Source: Antilocapra americana
Lineage: Eukaryota; Chordata; Mammalia; Artiodactyla; Antilocapridae
Direction: 5' to 3'
Assembly (NCBI GenBank): GCA_007570785.1
Contig: ML660777.1
Coordinates: 2,187,845 to 2,251,844 of the forward strand
DNA length: 64,000 bases
How positions within the stretch are numbered: position 1 is the stretch's first letter; every line of letters begins with the position of its first letter. Below the pieces are notes generated by a model, which was not told the origin of the DNA, ran no database searches, and was given only the letters and a program-made list of their open reading frames with translations. Below, one piece after another: positions 47,711-61,494 of this stretch. The position numbers and the translations under genes were made by a program.

Positions 47711-47937
47711 CTTGAGAAACACTGTCTAAAGCTTGAAATACAACTGTTGCGCTGTTCTGATACTCCTTCTGCATAATTAGTACTCTTACCTATATTATTC
47801 ACTACTCCTTTATTTTTAAGATTGGAATTTAAGTCCTAAATACGTAATCTCATGTGCCATTGATTTATACTACTAATCTTATCAAACTCCCCAAGTTTTT
47901 CCAAATGAAGATATGCCATTCTATTTCAGAGGTGTGT

Positions 47938-48041
47938 GCTGTGTTGTGCTTAGTCACTCAGTTGTGTCTGATCTTTGTGACTCCATGGGCCTGCCAGGCT
48001 CCTCAGTCCATGCGATTTTCCAGGCAAGAATATTAGAGTGG
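47938..48041 (-). repeat. Bov-A tail fragment
   Basis: The plus strand reads tgcttagtcactcagttgtg and tccaggcaagaatattagag. Truncated. Confidence 0.75.
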
Positions 48042-48519
48042 TGTAACACCTTACATTTGGTGAGCAGAATTGTATCTTAGCTTTTCAAAGCTACCAGGTA
48101 ACAAATACCTTATCCTTACCACTCTAATCTCAGAGCTTAACATGAAGTCCAAACACACACTTATTACTGACTGAATTAACAAATAATTATTAATTTTTAT
48201 AAGACCCTATATCATATTTCACAGATTCTTAGTTCACCTTTCAAATATAAATTTGTATTATCTAATTTGAATAGTCTAAGAGAAATTTGTGTGATTATGA
48301 CCTCTTATTTGGTGTCAAATTAGATTCACCTGCAAACATGGTTAGAGTAGAAAACAAATTGTGAAGCACACTCAATAAGTAATAGTGAATTCCTTCTACA
48401 AAGTTTTTGAGCCAAGAAAGCAAAATGGAATAAGCAAAAGCAAAGGTTTCAAAAATGTGAATGTTTAATATACGGGCCAGGAAGCAAAAAAGAAAATAAA
48501 ATCGAAAATACAGGGAAAT

Positions 48520-48650
48520 GGGACTTCCTTGGCAGTCCAGGGGCTTCCAATGAAAAAGACATGCATTTGATCCCTGGTGGAGGAACTAAGATTCTGGCAT
48601 GTGGCTGGCATGGGCAAAAAAATAATACAAAAAAAAAAAAAAAGAAGAAG
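48520..48650 (+). repeat. CHR-type tRNA SINE with A tail
   Basis: Reads gggacttccttggcagtcca, gcatttgatccctggtgga, ggcatgggcaaaaaaataa, then a long A run. Confidence 0.8.
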
Positions 48651-50189
48651 AAAACATTGGGAGATGAATTTCTAATCATATAATGTCACAGTCTCAAACA
48701 CTGCTGCTCAAACTATCTGTGGTCAAGAACTATTTAAAAATTTTAAAATTCACTGGAAATCTGTACTTTTTGTAAGGAAAATAACAACTAAAGTGCGTGC
48801 AGATGTTGTGGCAATGTCAAATGAGATTAAAGTTTCTATATCCTACTCCTGATTTCTGTACTTATTTTGTCTCAGTTCAGTTAGCAGAGTGGACTCATTC
48901 ATATAGCAGAAAGTTGAGCCTCCTAGTGACTGGCACTACTTGACTTAGTGTCATTAAGGATTTCACTATAAGACCCCACACCCCTTAAACTCTGTAGACT
49001 TCAATCTGAAACCACAGAACTCTTCACCTGGGCCTGGATGGGTAGAGAGGCTGATCACAAGAACAACTCTTAGATAAAAAGAGAACTACTGCTTAGTTAT
49101 AAGTTTTCATCAGGGTATTATTTGAGTGAACAGAGAAATATCTGGGTACCATACAAATAAATCACTATGATAATGAGATAATTTACTAGCATGATGAAGA
49201 TGGTGCTCCATTATATTTCCAGTTCACATTTGTACATCTGCCCATTTTAAGAGGACCCTTTGGAGTCAAGGGAGCTGCTTCTAGACCATGTTTCACTAGT
49301 GACTAACCCTAAGAATCTTTTGCTAATACAGATAAAAGGTTATGAGTTTGGAGTAAAAAATAAAAGAAGGTAACATTTAAACAAGTTTCTGTTCATTTCA
49401 TGACTAATTTAACAATGATAATACAGTTTTGCTAGAGTGGGTCTGTTATACTACAGTATTTGCATAAAATACAAGATTTTAATTTTATGTCAAATATTTT
49501 ATTATAATTTTTGTTATTTGTTAAATTGTTAAGAGTAACTGGATTTAATATACATCCTTTAAGGTAATAAAAATATGGAATCTCAAAATATTTCCCTTTG
49601 GATAAGTCCTCTAAATGCCTATGTGACATGCAATAGTGATTCTTACTATGGTACGTGACTGCTAGGGGTTCCCAAGACTCTTTCCAAAGAATCACTAAGG
49701 GAAAAATTATTTTCATTGTGAAATTAAGACATCACTTGCCTTTTTTACTATGTTGATATTTGCATCAATGGCACAAAAGTAACAGTAACTGAATAAAACT
49801 TCTGCACCTCAGACTGAACTGAGTCAGCATGAATCAAAACAGTGGCACCAAACTCTACTAGTTATAGTCTTTACTGACAGGTCAAGGACAATTTCTTTTT
49901 TCTCACAGTAGCAGTAAAATGACTACTTTTAAATTTTGCAGCCCACACAAAAGAAAATATGCAATGACAGGTTTTAATTTTAATAAAGGTGGTAACAGTT
50001 AATGGGTCATTATAATTATTAAGAGATTATATAATTATATAAATGGTATTATAATTAAAAAAGGTATTAGTAGTGGGCTTGAGTTTATTGGTGGATTCTA
50101 TTAGTACAATACAAAGAAATAAAGTGGCATTCTTCTCTAAATTATCTTCTTTTGAACATTAGTATAGTGATATTTATCAAAGTCCTAGG

Positions 50190-50340
50190 ACTTCTGTGCT
50201 TAGTCACTCAGTCTTGTCAGACTCTCTGCAACCCCACAGACTGTAGCCTGCCAGGCCCCTCTCTCCTAGGCGATTTTTCTGGCAAGAATATTGGAGTGGG
50301 TTTCCATGCCCTCCTCCAGGGGATCTACCCAACCCAGGAA
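50190..50340 (-). repeat. Bov-tA SINE, truncated
   Basis: The plus strand reads gtgcttagtcactcagtctt, ggcaagaatattggagtggg and atctacccaacccagga. Confidence 0.82.
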
Positions 50341-51275
50341 AATTACTTCTCTTTATACTAGTCAAATTTTAAAGTCTTCCTTACTCATTTTAGAATTTTT
50401 AAGAGTGATTTAGCATTGGTCTTCTAATATCTGAAATTCTCATTTAAATAACTGCCCACAAATCACAAATTTATAAAGATAACGGCAGAAAAATTTATGA
50501 ATTCTAAAGTCCTTGCTTAATTATGAAAGGGAAATGAGATCTCAGAACACCATTCCCACCTCGGAGGCAAAAACTTCCTTAAGTGCTACTATGAACTGAA
50601 AATTTCATGAAGCATAAAAACTTTGGAAGAATTACAGTAACTCTCTAGTAGCCCATAAAAGCTGACAATGATAATAAAAGCTAGTATGGTGAAGCTGCCC
50701 TACAAAGGCAGGCATAACGTTCCACCACCTGTGCTTTTCAGGACAGAGCATCAGTTGTAGTGTGAAGTTAAACAGAAAGCAAAACAGGAAGCATCAATAA
50801 GTTAAATCAATGAGATAAAGATACAGAGTTTAGTAGACCTATCCTAACCATACAAATTCCACAGAACTTATGCTGCGGAATTTTACAGTTTTTATATACA
50901 GATTGCTTAAGATACATAAGACTTATAAGGACATAACAGTAGTTCATATCAGTGTAATACTCTGGTTTTTTTTCTAGTATCAATATATATAGAAAAATTT
51001 AACTATGTAACAATTATACTTTCTTGTTTTTTCCCCAAAAAGAAATCTAAACTTTTTAATGTAGTCTTTTCCATATGGAATTAAATTGTGATGAAATTAA
51101 TCATATATGAAGTTCACAATGTCACAAGTATAATTTCAAAGTTTATTTATAAAACAACATTTAAAAGTCACTTACTGCAGACAGTCTTATATGGATTTTA
51201 TTGTTGTCTTCCAGGAAAATATAACCTACATTATGTAAGCTAATACCAATATATATTATAACCATCCAAGTAGTG

Positions 51276-51868
51276 GGCTCCAAAATCACTGTGGAAGGTG
51301 ACTGCAGCCATGAAACTAAAAGACACTTGCTCCTTGGAAGAAAAGCTATGACAAACCTAGACAGTGTATTAAAAACCAGAGACATGACTTTGCTGACAGA
51401 GGTCCATATAGTCAAGTAGTCAAGCTCCATATAGAGGTCCAGTAGTCATGTATGGATGTGAGAGTTGGACCATGACGAAAGCTGAGTGTTGAATAATTGA
51501 TGTTTCTGAATTACGATGTTGGAAAAGACTTGAGAGTCCCTTAGACTGCAAGGAGATCAAACCAGTCCATCCTAAACGAAATCAGTCCTGAACGTTCATT
51601 GGAAGGACTGATACTGAAGCTGAAACTCCAATATTTTGGCCTCCTGATATGTAGAGTCAACTCATTTGAAAAGACCCTTATGCTGGGAAAGATTGAAGGC
51701 AAAAAGAAAAGAGGGCAGCAGAGGATGAGATGGTTACATCTCTGACTCAATGGACATGAATCTGAGCCAACTCTGGGAGACAGTGAAGGATGGGGAAGCT
51801 TAGCATGCTGCTGTAGTTCATGGGGTCACAAAGATTTGGACACGACTTAGCAACTGAACAAAAACAAC
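51276..51868 (+). mobile_element. BovB LINE 3' fragment
   Basis: Reads ggctccaaaatcactgtgga to cgacttagcaactgaac. A local duplication (ccatatagtcaagtagtcaa and again ccatatagaggtccag) sits near 51400. Frames are broken on the plus strand. Confidence 0.9.
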
Positions 51869-52031
51869 AAACAATGAACTACCACTAAGATATTGAGTCT
51901 ATGTACAGATCACAGTCAAGTCATTTTAGGGATAGGAAAATTAGGATGAATAAAGATGGGTAATATACCCTTAGATTAGCTTGAATAATACATAAGGCTT
52001 TAAGAATGCACTAGAGAACCAATTTTTTTTT

Positions 52032-52240
52032 TGGCTTCCCTGGTGGCTCAGAAGGTAAAGAATCCTCCTGTAATGTGAGAGATCTGGGTTCAATCCCTGG
52101 GTTGGGAAGATCCCCTAAAGAAGGAATTGGCAACTCACTCCAGAATTCCTGTCTGGAGAATCCCCATGGACAGAGGAGCCTGGCAGGCTACAGTCCATGG
52201 GATTGCAAAGAGTCAGACATGACTGAGTGACTATGCACAG
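52032..52240 (+). repeat. Bov-tA SINE
   Basis: Reads ggcttccctggtggctcaga, gggttcaatccctgggttg, gaggagcctggcaggctac and catgactgagtgactat. Confidence 0.92.
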
Positions 52241-53978
52241 AGAGCCAACTTACATGAAAAGGAAGCATGGCTCTAAAAGAAACTGTAGGAAAGCTCAGAA
52301 CGAACTCCAGTAGTAGGTAAAGTAGAAAAAAATCAACTAGAGGCAATATAAGAAGGGAATGTCTTAAAAGCCATAACAAATAAGTAAAAATTTTGAAAAT
52401 GATTAGGTTTGAAATAAAACTGTGTATTTTAATAAATAATACATATTCAAAACTATAGACAAGTTTATGAATAATTTCTGGTCCCTGTCAAAACATAAAA
52501 GCTTATCTGGACAAATGCTTACAAAAAATTAAATTGGAAAGTTTGTATGAATCATGGCTGCTTTGCCTGCAGATAGAAATAAATTTAACTCCAACCCCCA
52601 ATTATGACAGCATGCTGCCTTTCCATTAACAGCAGTCATTTAGGAGTTCACATTATGGTTAGAGAATTTAAGATAATTCTAAATCATAAATGCTGATTTT
52701 AAGGTAGTAAATTAATCAAAAACAAAGTTATACTACATTGAGAAGGCTATGAAATTATTATATTTTATACTGCTTTAAAGTATAATTTCAAAAAGAAATG
52801 TGTCTATTAGTCAAGGTTCCTAAAAATATTTTATCTTAAAAATTTTACCACTGGAAATTTACTGTAAAGAAACAGTATAATAGCAAAAATCTTCTGTTGA
52901 ATTCTGTATAGTATCATGACAGAATATGTTTACTATCATAACTTGATTATAATATGAAAAAAACTAAATGTTTGAAAAAAGGGAGGCATGTCTGAGTAAA
53001 CTATACAGCCTTTGAAACTAATTTTAAAAATTGATAAAACTAGGATACTTTAGATGGAGTAAGAGGAAAAAAAAATACCAAACTGAATATGCTCAAAGAA
53101 TAAAGTTAAGTGAAAATGGATATGCATTTGAAAAAAGATCTAGGGAAAATGAACACACAAAAAAAACTGTTTTAGAATAGTGGAATTACAGGTCCTATGT
53201 TTCTCTTGAGGATTTTATTTATCGTTACAAATAAAAAAAAAATCTAGATGCTTCTAAAAACAATTCAGAGAATAAGATAACAGTGGTTAAAATGAAATTA
53301 AGTTTTCATGACTAACTAAACTTTTTAAAAGTACATTCTTCCTGTGAAATATCTGAATAGCTTGCCAATTTTAATGTCATTTCCATGTTATACTTTGTAT
53401 TAAAGTATTGTTAAAATGTAGCTTATGCTGAAAACTTTTCTGCTTTCTAGATCACTCAAAAAAAAAAACAAATTAAGATATTATTATGTTTCTTTCATTC
53501 AACAAGCATTTTACTGAGTGTTTAATGTGTGGAAGTCACTGCAGCAGGGGCTAATAATTCTTCTTTTCCATCATTTAATTTCTCTAGTTTCACTCCATCC
53601 TTCAACCTGTGCACTCCCCTCTGCCACACTGTTTATTTTTGTCATCTACTTCACCTACTTCAGCGTTCCGTTTTCAGGGTCTAAAATCTATATAATTCTA
53701 AGATTTTTGGTTCTGTTCTTTGTTTAGTTGCTAAGTCATGTCTGATGCCAAAAACTTTTTCTAGAAGAATACATCACATAATCATATAAAATTTAAGAAA
53801 GAAGGTTACCTTCACCTGCACTTTGGAATCATTATGAGAAATCCACTCTAAAACTTCTAAACATATTTCATTTTCGGTGTCTCCTATTCCAAAGTTCTTA
53901 TTTTTCTGCCACTAGTCATATGCCATTTGTCAAATTAGTCATACACTAATTTAAAGTGAAAACAAAAATCTGCATCTT

Positions 53979-54135
53979 GGGACTTCCATGGTGGACCAGT
54001 GGTTAAGACTCCTTGCTCCTGATGCAGGCAGCAAGGGTTTGATCACTGGTTGGAGAATTAACATTCCACGTGTCATGCACTATGGCCAAAATAAATAAAT
54101 ACTGCTTTCTACTAAAAAAAAAAAAAGAAAAAAAG
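53979..54135 (+). repeat. CHR-type tRNA SINE with 12-bp target duplication
   Basis: Reads gggacttccatggtggacca, agggtttgatcactggttgg, then an A-rich tail. It is flanked by aatctgcatctt (53967-53978) and aatctgcacctt (54136-54147), one mismatch. Confidence 0.88.
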
Positions 54136-55654
54136 AATCTGCACCTTACTCTTCTTGATGACACATAATTGCTACTTATATCTACCAGTAAATTCACTAA
54201 ATACACGTTCTACATGAGCGTTTTCCATTACGAATCCATTCATTTCTTTTTCTTTCTTTTATCATCCTTACATCCTGGCTCATGTTTGAAATGATACTAT
54301 TCAAGCACCTTTTTACAAGTTAATCTTTCCTACAATATATATCTCCTAACTTTTCTTCTGTTATCTTTCTATAGAAGTAAACAATGCTTGCTTACTCTCT
54401 TAGAAACACTTCAAGATTTTGATTATCTTAAATTTCCATTCCCCCTGTTTGGAGTCTGCCAGTCTTCATTTCTATTTTATTTTAGTCTTTCAAGGTAAAA
54501 CACCAGTGCTGGGAGCCTTGGTGCTACAGGGTTCTGAGCTGTCAGAGAACCATCCTGTATCTGCTCCTCTATTTTATACTGAAGCAACATCACCTGCATT
54601 TTAGTAACTGCCACTGGTTAAATATACTTCGAAGGCTTGATAACACATCTACTTTCCAAAAATGTTTACAAGTAAAATTTGCTAATGACAGAAAAATGGA
54701 TTTGGATATCAGTAGACTTAATTAAATATGGATATAATTTTTAATTTAGTTGTAGTAAATTAAATATTAATAAAGATGCTTAAAATAGAAAAATCTTAGT
54801 ACTTTAAATTGATAGATGCCCTGGACAAAACCCAATCTTGAACATATACATATATAGCTAATCAATGAAGTATTCTGATGTCAGAAGAAACAGCTATTAT
54901 TCCAGTAGTCTCAGTGTTCTAGCTACACAGGATTATACAATAATGTTAAGGCACTGCAAGTCAAAAGTTATGTTAAAATCAAGAAAGTGAATAATAACTT
55001 ATACTAGTTAGGTATGAGGTTTAAAGAGTAAGACAGGGAGAGAATGTTTTACTTTTGAGAGAATGAAAATACAGATAAATCTGCAGTGGGTCATAAGAAT
55101 GTCTCTGAAGACAGCAATAAAATGAAAATCAGCCAATTTAAGATTGAAACTTGCTGATTTTATTGAAATGTTACTTGTAAAAGTAACAAGTAAACAGGGA
55201 AGGTTATCTGATGAGACATTTGAAATTTTAAGTCTATGGATTCAGAAAGGTCTTTTCCCATTAGGTACAATTAAATATAAACCTGCTTGTGGATTTTTCC
55301 ACAACATGAGTATATGACCAAGTGCCATGACCATGCATGGATACTATAAAAACCAAGTGGGCATCACCAGGTTAGAATTAAATCTGCAGCCTGGAAGCAA
55401 TCTATACAGCTCTCTGGTCATGAGTAGCTAGGGTTACTTGCATTAAGTTATCCAGGCTATGAGGCTCAGACAGATTCCTCAGCTCACATTAGTGTGATTA
55501 TGTGTACTAAGTATGATTTAATACTAAATTTAAAAAGACTATCTGATAAGCTAGCATATATAAAAAAGAATGCAGTTCTTGGTGAACTGAGTGACTTAGG
55601 AGTGATTAGTATAATCTCATCCTAACCCAGGCTATCTGTGAGCATGTCCAGTAT

Positions 55655-55905
55655 ATTGATTAAGAGCTCCAGCTCTGGGGTCAACCTGGGCTCAAAATCG
55701 GCTCTATTACTTCATGGGTCAAGCTAGTTAAGCTTTCCACGGCTCATTATCTATAATCCTAAATGGAGACAATAAAAGTACCCAAGTCATAGTGCTGCTA
55801 GAAGAATTATGAAAGATAATTCAAACTGCATTCATTCAAACTGCACAGGAGAGTAACTAACACATAGTAAGCAAGTAACAAATGTTCACTGTATCTACTA
55901 ATTTT
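55655..55905 (+). repeat. MIR SINE
   Basis: Reads ctccagctctggggtcaacc, tgggctcaaaatcggctc, atctataatcctaaatgg, agtaactaacacatagtaag and caaatgttcactg. Confidence 0.65.
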
Positions 55906-55982
55906 TTTCTTCTTGGTGCTTGAAAACCAAGCCATCTAAGTAAGGGTCATATTGAGAACAGTAAGATCTAAGATGCTATTTT

Positions 55983-56402
55983 CTTTTTTTTAATTTTAGA
56001 AACTAGCTAGAGCTTTATTTTTTTATTTTTTATTTTTTTTATTGTGTTGGTTTTGCCATACAATGACATGAAACCGCCATGGGTTTACATATGCTCCCCT
56101 TCCAGAACCCCCCTCCTTCCTCCCTCCCGATTCCCTCCCCCTGGGACATCTCAGTGCATCAGCCCCGAGCATCAAGCCTGGGCTGGCGATTGATTTCACA
56201 TACGATAATTAACATGTTTTAATGCTGTTCTCCCATATCATCCCACCCTTGACCTCTTCCACAGAGTCCACGAGTCTGTTCTATACATCTGCGTTCCTTT
56301 TGCTGTCTCGCATGCAGGGTTCTCGTTACCATCTTTCTAAATTCCATATATATGCGTTAGTATACTGTACTGTTGTTTTTCCTTTTGGCTTACTTCACTC
56401 TG
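55983..56402 (-). mobile_element. L1 3' end with 11-bp target duplication
   Basis: The plus strand begins with a T-rich tail and ttgtgttggttttgccatac, passes ctcccccttgg-like text and cacagagtccacgagtctg, and ends cttacttcactctg. It is flanked by gatgctatttt at 55972-55982 and 56403-56413. It is the non-inverted counterpart of the insertion at 12260-12661. Confidence 0.88.
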
Positions 56403-56446
56403 GATGCTATTTTTATCTCAAGTAAGCATATATGAATTGTTAAGAC

Positions 56447-57530
56447 TTCTGCTTCATTGACTTCACTAAAGCCTTTGACTGTGTGGATCACAATGAACTG
56501 TGGACAATTCTTAAAGAGACAGGAATACCAGACCACCTTACATGCTTCTTGTGAAGCCTGTATGCACGTCAAGAAGAAACAGAACCGGATATGGAACAAT
56601 GGACTAGTTCCAAATTGGGAAAGGAGTACATCAAGGGTGTATATTGTCATCTTGCTTATTTAACTTATATGCAGAGTACATGATGAGAAATGCCAGGCTG
56701 GATGAAGCACATGCTGGAATCACGACTTCCAGGAGAAATATCAGTAATGTCACATACGCAGATGATACCACCTTGAGAGCAGAAAGTGAAGAGCAACTAA
56801 AGGGTCTCTTGATGAAGGTTAAAGAAGAAAGTGAAAAAGCTGGCTTGAAACTCAACATTCAAAAAATGAAGATCATGGCATCTGGTCCCATCACGTCATG
56901 GTAAATAGATGGGGAAACAGTGACAGACTTTATTTTCTTGGGTTCCAAAATTACTGCCGATAGTAACTGCAGTCATGAAATTAAAAGACGCTTGCTCCTT
57001 GGAAGAAAAGCTATGACAAACTTAAACAGCATATTAAAAGGCCGAGACATTACTTTGTCGACAAAGGTCCACCTAGTCTAAGCTATGGTTTTTCCAGTAG
57101 TTATGTATGGATACGAGAGCTGGACCATAAGGAAGGCTGAGTGCCGAAGAACTGATGATTCTGAACTCTGTGTTGGAGAAGACTCTTAAGAGTCCCTCGG
57201 ACTGCAAGAAGATGCAACTAGTCAATCCTAATGAATATTCAGGACTGATTTCCTTTAGAAGAACTGATGTTGAAGCTGAAGCTCTAACACTTTGGCTACT
57301 TCATGTGAAGAGCTGACTTATTAGAAAATACTGTGATGCAGGGAAAGATTGAAGGCAGGAAGAGAAGGGGATGACAAGAGAATGAATTGGTTGGATGGCC
57401 TCACTGACTCAATGGACATGAGTTTGAGCAAGCTCCAGGAGATGGTGAGGGACAGGAAGCCTGGCATACTGCAGTCCATGGTCCATGGGGTTGCAAAGAG
57501 TCTGCCACAACTGAGTGACTGAAGAAGACT
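56447..57530 (+). mobile_element. BovB LINE fragment with reverse-transcriptase remnant
   Basis: Starts within the RT domain (acttctgcttcattgacttc) and reaches the 3' end (ccacaactgagtgactga). A 86-codon frame from 56644 carries the YADD catalytic motif (VTYADDTTLRAESEEQL). Stops and frameshifts elsewhere make it dead. Confidence 0.92.
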
Positions 57531-57849
57531 AAAGGAAACTTCCTTTGATTCAGAATGAGGGTGTGCTATCTAAATGAGTTTCCCTTCTTGTTGATATGGC
57601 TTAGGAAGAACTGAGGTGGAGGAGAGAGAATGAAAAGGTAACATCTGCTGAATAGTACTTGGGTGGCAAGAGTTCAGAGAAAAGCAGGGGCTCTACGAAT
57701 GAACTGAGAAGATATATTCATTAATGCAAATATTAAAAAATATGTAAAGACTATTACCAAATCTGGATCCCAAAACATTGTTCTCAATGTTTAACCTATC
57801 TGTAAATTATGATTGTGGGGGTTGGCCATTAATGCAAACAGAGTAGGCA

Positions 57850-58084
57850 GCACTAGAGTAGTTAAGAGTACAGACTTAAATCTGGGTTCTTCCAGCTATG
57901 AGCTGAAAAATCATAAGATTTTGGGTGAGTTACTCAACCTCTCTGCTTCAGTTTCCTCATCTGTAAGATAATACCTGCCTAACAGGGTAGCTGTTGAGAT
58001 TAAATACATATGTTAAAGCACTTAGAACAGTTTGGAAGCACATATATAGTAAGCACAGTAAGAGTGTTACCAGCTATAGTTATT
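57850..58084 (+). repeat. MIR SINE
   Basis: Well preserved: gtgagttactcaacctctct, gcttcagtttcctcatctg, aagcacttagaacagttt. Confidence 0.8.
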
Positions 58085-58824
58085 TAAGAACAACCTAATC
58101 TCTCCTGGAGTCCTCACTGGCTCCCAGCCCTCAGGTTACCTGGTCCCACTCACTGTTTTAATGCTAGGTGAATTCTTATCTGATGGGTTGAGGGCTTGGA
58201 GGTGTGGAGGGTGTATGTGTGTGTGTACAGAAATTAGTTGTTTTGATTCTTCAGCCTCTTTTTCCGGTTTTCTATGCCTCCACTCTGCCTTAATTTTTTC
58301 TGCCTGCCCTTTCACTAAGTTTCACTTGAATATCCTTATTCTTTTGTATCATGTGACTTATTAATAATAAAATCAATTTCCAGCAAAAAAAAAAAAGAGA
58401 AGGATAAAAATAATAAAAAGTGAGCCTGTGTTCTGGAGAAATTACTTTACACACAAGGAGTTTGTTTTGGGGCTTCTCAAAGTTAGGATTTTCTCATCAG
58501 AAACACAACCTTGTTAGCAGTGGGACTCAGCAGTATCAAGTTTGTGGCAGTTACCGAAATAGATCTTTAGATATTTTTAGAACCAGAATATTGTCAGCAT
58601 ATCCTGAGTTTTTATTATAATCTCGTTTTTTATATTATATAGGTAATCTACCTACAGCTTTTAGCCCACTCAGTAAATTAAATCACCATATCTACAAAAC
58701 CACTTGAAAACAAGTTCTGGCACTGGGAATGGGAGTGAGGGATAGAGTAAGGGAATAATCAAACACAAAATCCCAACAACTTTTCCTTAAAGGTTAACAA
58801 ACATATCATGTGTGCATATGTGTG

Positions 58825-59140
58825 CTTATAAAGGGTCATCAAACCATCAAACTGCCTGTATCTGTATGGCCTGCAAACTAAGAATGGTTTTTATGTTTTA
58901 AAAAAGTTGAAAAAAAATCACACAAAATAATAATGATTTTTTTGTGAAAATTATATGAAATTCAAATTTCCAAGTCTGTAAAGTTTTATTGTAACACTTC
59001 ATTCATTCATTCATTTATGAGTTGTCCACAGCTGCTTTGGGACTAGAGTGGCAGAGCTGAATAACTGCGAGAGACCCAAATGATTTGTAAAGCCTCAACT
59101 ATGTACTCTCTGGCCTTGTACACAAAAGGCTTGTCACAGC
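58825..59140 (+). repeat. hAT-type DNA transposon remnant
   Basis: Reads tatggcctgcaaactaagaa, tgaaaattatatgaaattc, taaagttttattgtaacac and gttgtccacagctgctttgg, a recognisable mammal-wide MER element. Exact family not resolved. An ATTC tetranucleotide run lies at about 59002-59017. Confidence 0.5.
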
Positions 59141-59384
59141 ACGTGCTATGACAAAAGGGAATGAATTAATCTCTTAGATGTGCTTCTCCAAATGTAACTA
59201 AACTACCATATTTGACTGTGGTAGTATTCACTTTTAGGTTCCCTAACAGACAAGCTTCCCCAAAACCTGGTGGTACTATGAATGGTGCTTTATATATATA
59301 TTGTTTAGTCTTCATTAAAATTTTTTAAAATTTACTTTAATTATTTTTAAACTGTTTATTGATTTGTCACAATACTGCTTCTGT

Positions 59385-59482
59385 TTTACGTTTTGCTTTT
59401 TTGGCCGTAAGGCATGTGGGACCTCAGCTCCTTGCCTCACTTTGGAAGGCAAAGCACTAGCCACTCTGCTGCCAGGAAGTCT
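59385..59482 (-). repeat. CHR-type SINE fragment
   Basis: The plus strand reads gctttttttggccgtaaggc, atgtgggacctcagctcc and ccactctgctgccaggaagt. Confidence 0.7.
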
Positions 59483-59660
59483 CTAATCTTCACAATTCTG
59501 ACACATATACTACCATTATTCCCATCTTAAAGAGAAAGAACAAGCACAGGAAGCCTAGCTGGTGACTGCATATCAGTGGAGAGCCGAGGCCGGATTCAGA
59601 CCTAGGAGGTCTGGCTCAAGAGCTTGCTCACTCACACTCACTGGTCAAGCACCACTGGCT
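59483..59660 (-). repeat. MIR SINE
   Basis: The plus strand reads accattattcccatcttaaa, caggaagcctagctggtgac and gaggccggattcagaccta, the reverse of MIR. Confidence 0.6.
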
Positions 59661-59756
59661 GCATGACTTCACACCTGAGTCACACTAGATTTTCAAAGAA
59701 ATAACTTCAACAGAATTGACTTACTATTTAATTTCTGAAATTTTATTAAGAACTGG

Positions 59757-59968
59757 TCAAGGGCAGTGGTTCAGACAGTAAAGAATCCACCTCAATGTGG
59801 GAGACCAAGGTTCGATCCCTAGGTTGGGAAGGTCCCTTGGAGGAGGGCATGGCAACCCACTCCAGTACTCCTGCTGGAGAATCCCCATGGACAGCGGAGC
59901 CTGTAAAGCTACAGTCCACAGGGTCACAAAGAGTTGGACATGACTGAGCAACTAAGCACAGCACATGT
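59757..59968 (+). repeat. Bov-tA SINE
   Basis: Reads gtggttcagacagtaaagaa, ggttcgatccctaggttgg, cactccagtactcctgctgg and catgactgagcaactaagc. Confidence 0.9.
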
Positions 59969-60892
59969 AAAGAATCACTGCATATCTTTAATAAAAGTGC
60001 TATTAAAATGTTATATTAATTAAATTGTCACTGTTCTCTATGTAAGGGAAAAATCTTGTCTTTCCTGGAGTAATATATGCTTTACTAGAAAATAAAAGGC
60101 ACACAACATCTTGATTCAGTTTTCTGTCAGTTTACCTTTAAAAGTAACAGCTAGCTCTTATCGTTAATAGATAACAGCTAATTCTTCATGGCTGCACTTT
60201 TCCATACACCTGTCTATCTTCTTCCTTATGTTCAACAATGCTGTGCCTGGACAATTACCAGTGAGACAGGTATGTCCCGTGCTTTCATCAAGCTGAGTAT
60301 TTAATGGGAAAGGCATGCGTAAAGTAAATAATTTCATTACTAATGACAGAAATAAGTTTTAGAAAGGAAAAAATACAGCATGCTTTGAGAGTGATTACTA
60401 GCGGACATGATCCAGTCGGCATGGCCAAGACAGCCTGAAAAGTAGTGACATCTCTGCGGAGTTACAGAGGATGTGAGGGAATCTTTCAGCCTCGAATTAT
60501 TTCCAGGTAAAGGTAAGATGACATGGAAGATCCTAAGCAGAGGACAGACCTTCTAAGAAACTCTGGTGATGTGCCAATATAAACTGACAAAACATATTCT
60601 GTGGGCACCTGCCCAAGACACTTGCCAGGAACAGGAAAAGCAGAGTGCTGCCCAGCATGCTTCAAGGAAGTGAGCCTTTTCTTGGTGCAGCAGTTCTCAA
60701 TGTTGGGTACATACTGGAATTCTGGGGAGCTATCACAAGGGAACGAGTTAGGAGTTAAGGGAAGAGCTCATTTAATTTATTGAAAATTTTATCCCAGGTA
60801 GAAAAAGACACTGGAAAGCTGGAGAGAACTGTTTACCAGACGGCTACCCTACTGATTTTTCCTGTATTAACAGCACCTACCAATGCATACTG

Positions 60893-61075
60893 GGGGCACC
60901 TGTAATGCATGAGATCTGAGCTTGATCCCTGGGTTGGGAAGATTCCCCAGAGAAGGAAATGGCAACCACTCCAGTATCCTTGCCTGGGAAATCCCATGGA
61001 CAGAGGAGCCTAAAGGGGTAAAGTCCGTGGGGATACAAAGAGTTAAGATATGACTTAGCGACTAAACCACTACCA
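60893..61075 (+). repeat. Bov-tA SINE
   Basis: Reads gcttgatccctgggttggg, ccactccagtatccttgcc, gacagaggagcctaaaggg and atgacttagcgactaaacc. It lacks the first ~30 bp. Confidence 0.85.
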
Positions 61076-61494
61076 TGAATGCATATAAGGGTCAGACTAC
61101 TTTACATTTCTGATCCTATGAAGGGAGAATCATCCCTGCCATCCTGAAGAAATCAAGATCTGATAAAGACTCCCAATACAAAGGAATGAACATGGGAACA
61201 GGTAGAACACACACACAGAAAAATCTTCCCAGGATGTCTGCTTTTGTTGCCAGACCACAGCTGTTAACATAATTAGATACTTCATATGACAAGTGGCGCC
61301 GCTAGTTTAAATGTTTAGATAATCCATTTTATGTCTATTACAAGCACAGGGTTGTTTTCTTTTTTTCTGGTTCCCTACCCCACCCTCCTCTGCTGTCACG
61401 TTGTCTATTCAAGCACTTTTGCCACGAGACAAATACAGCGAAAAAAAGGGCAACTGGTGGTAGGAAGTTTCCCCCCAAAATAAGGGCAACCTCT

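Noticed and set aside
50540..50600. Possible exon on the minus strand (ttttcag acceptor, short open frame FIVALKEVFASE)
   Set aside because: It has no match to the expected tomosyn exon before exon A and no convincing donor.
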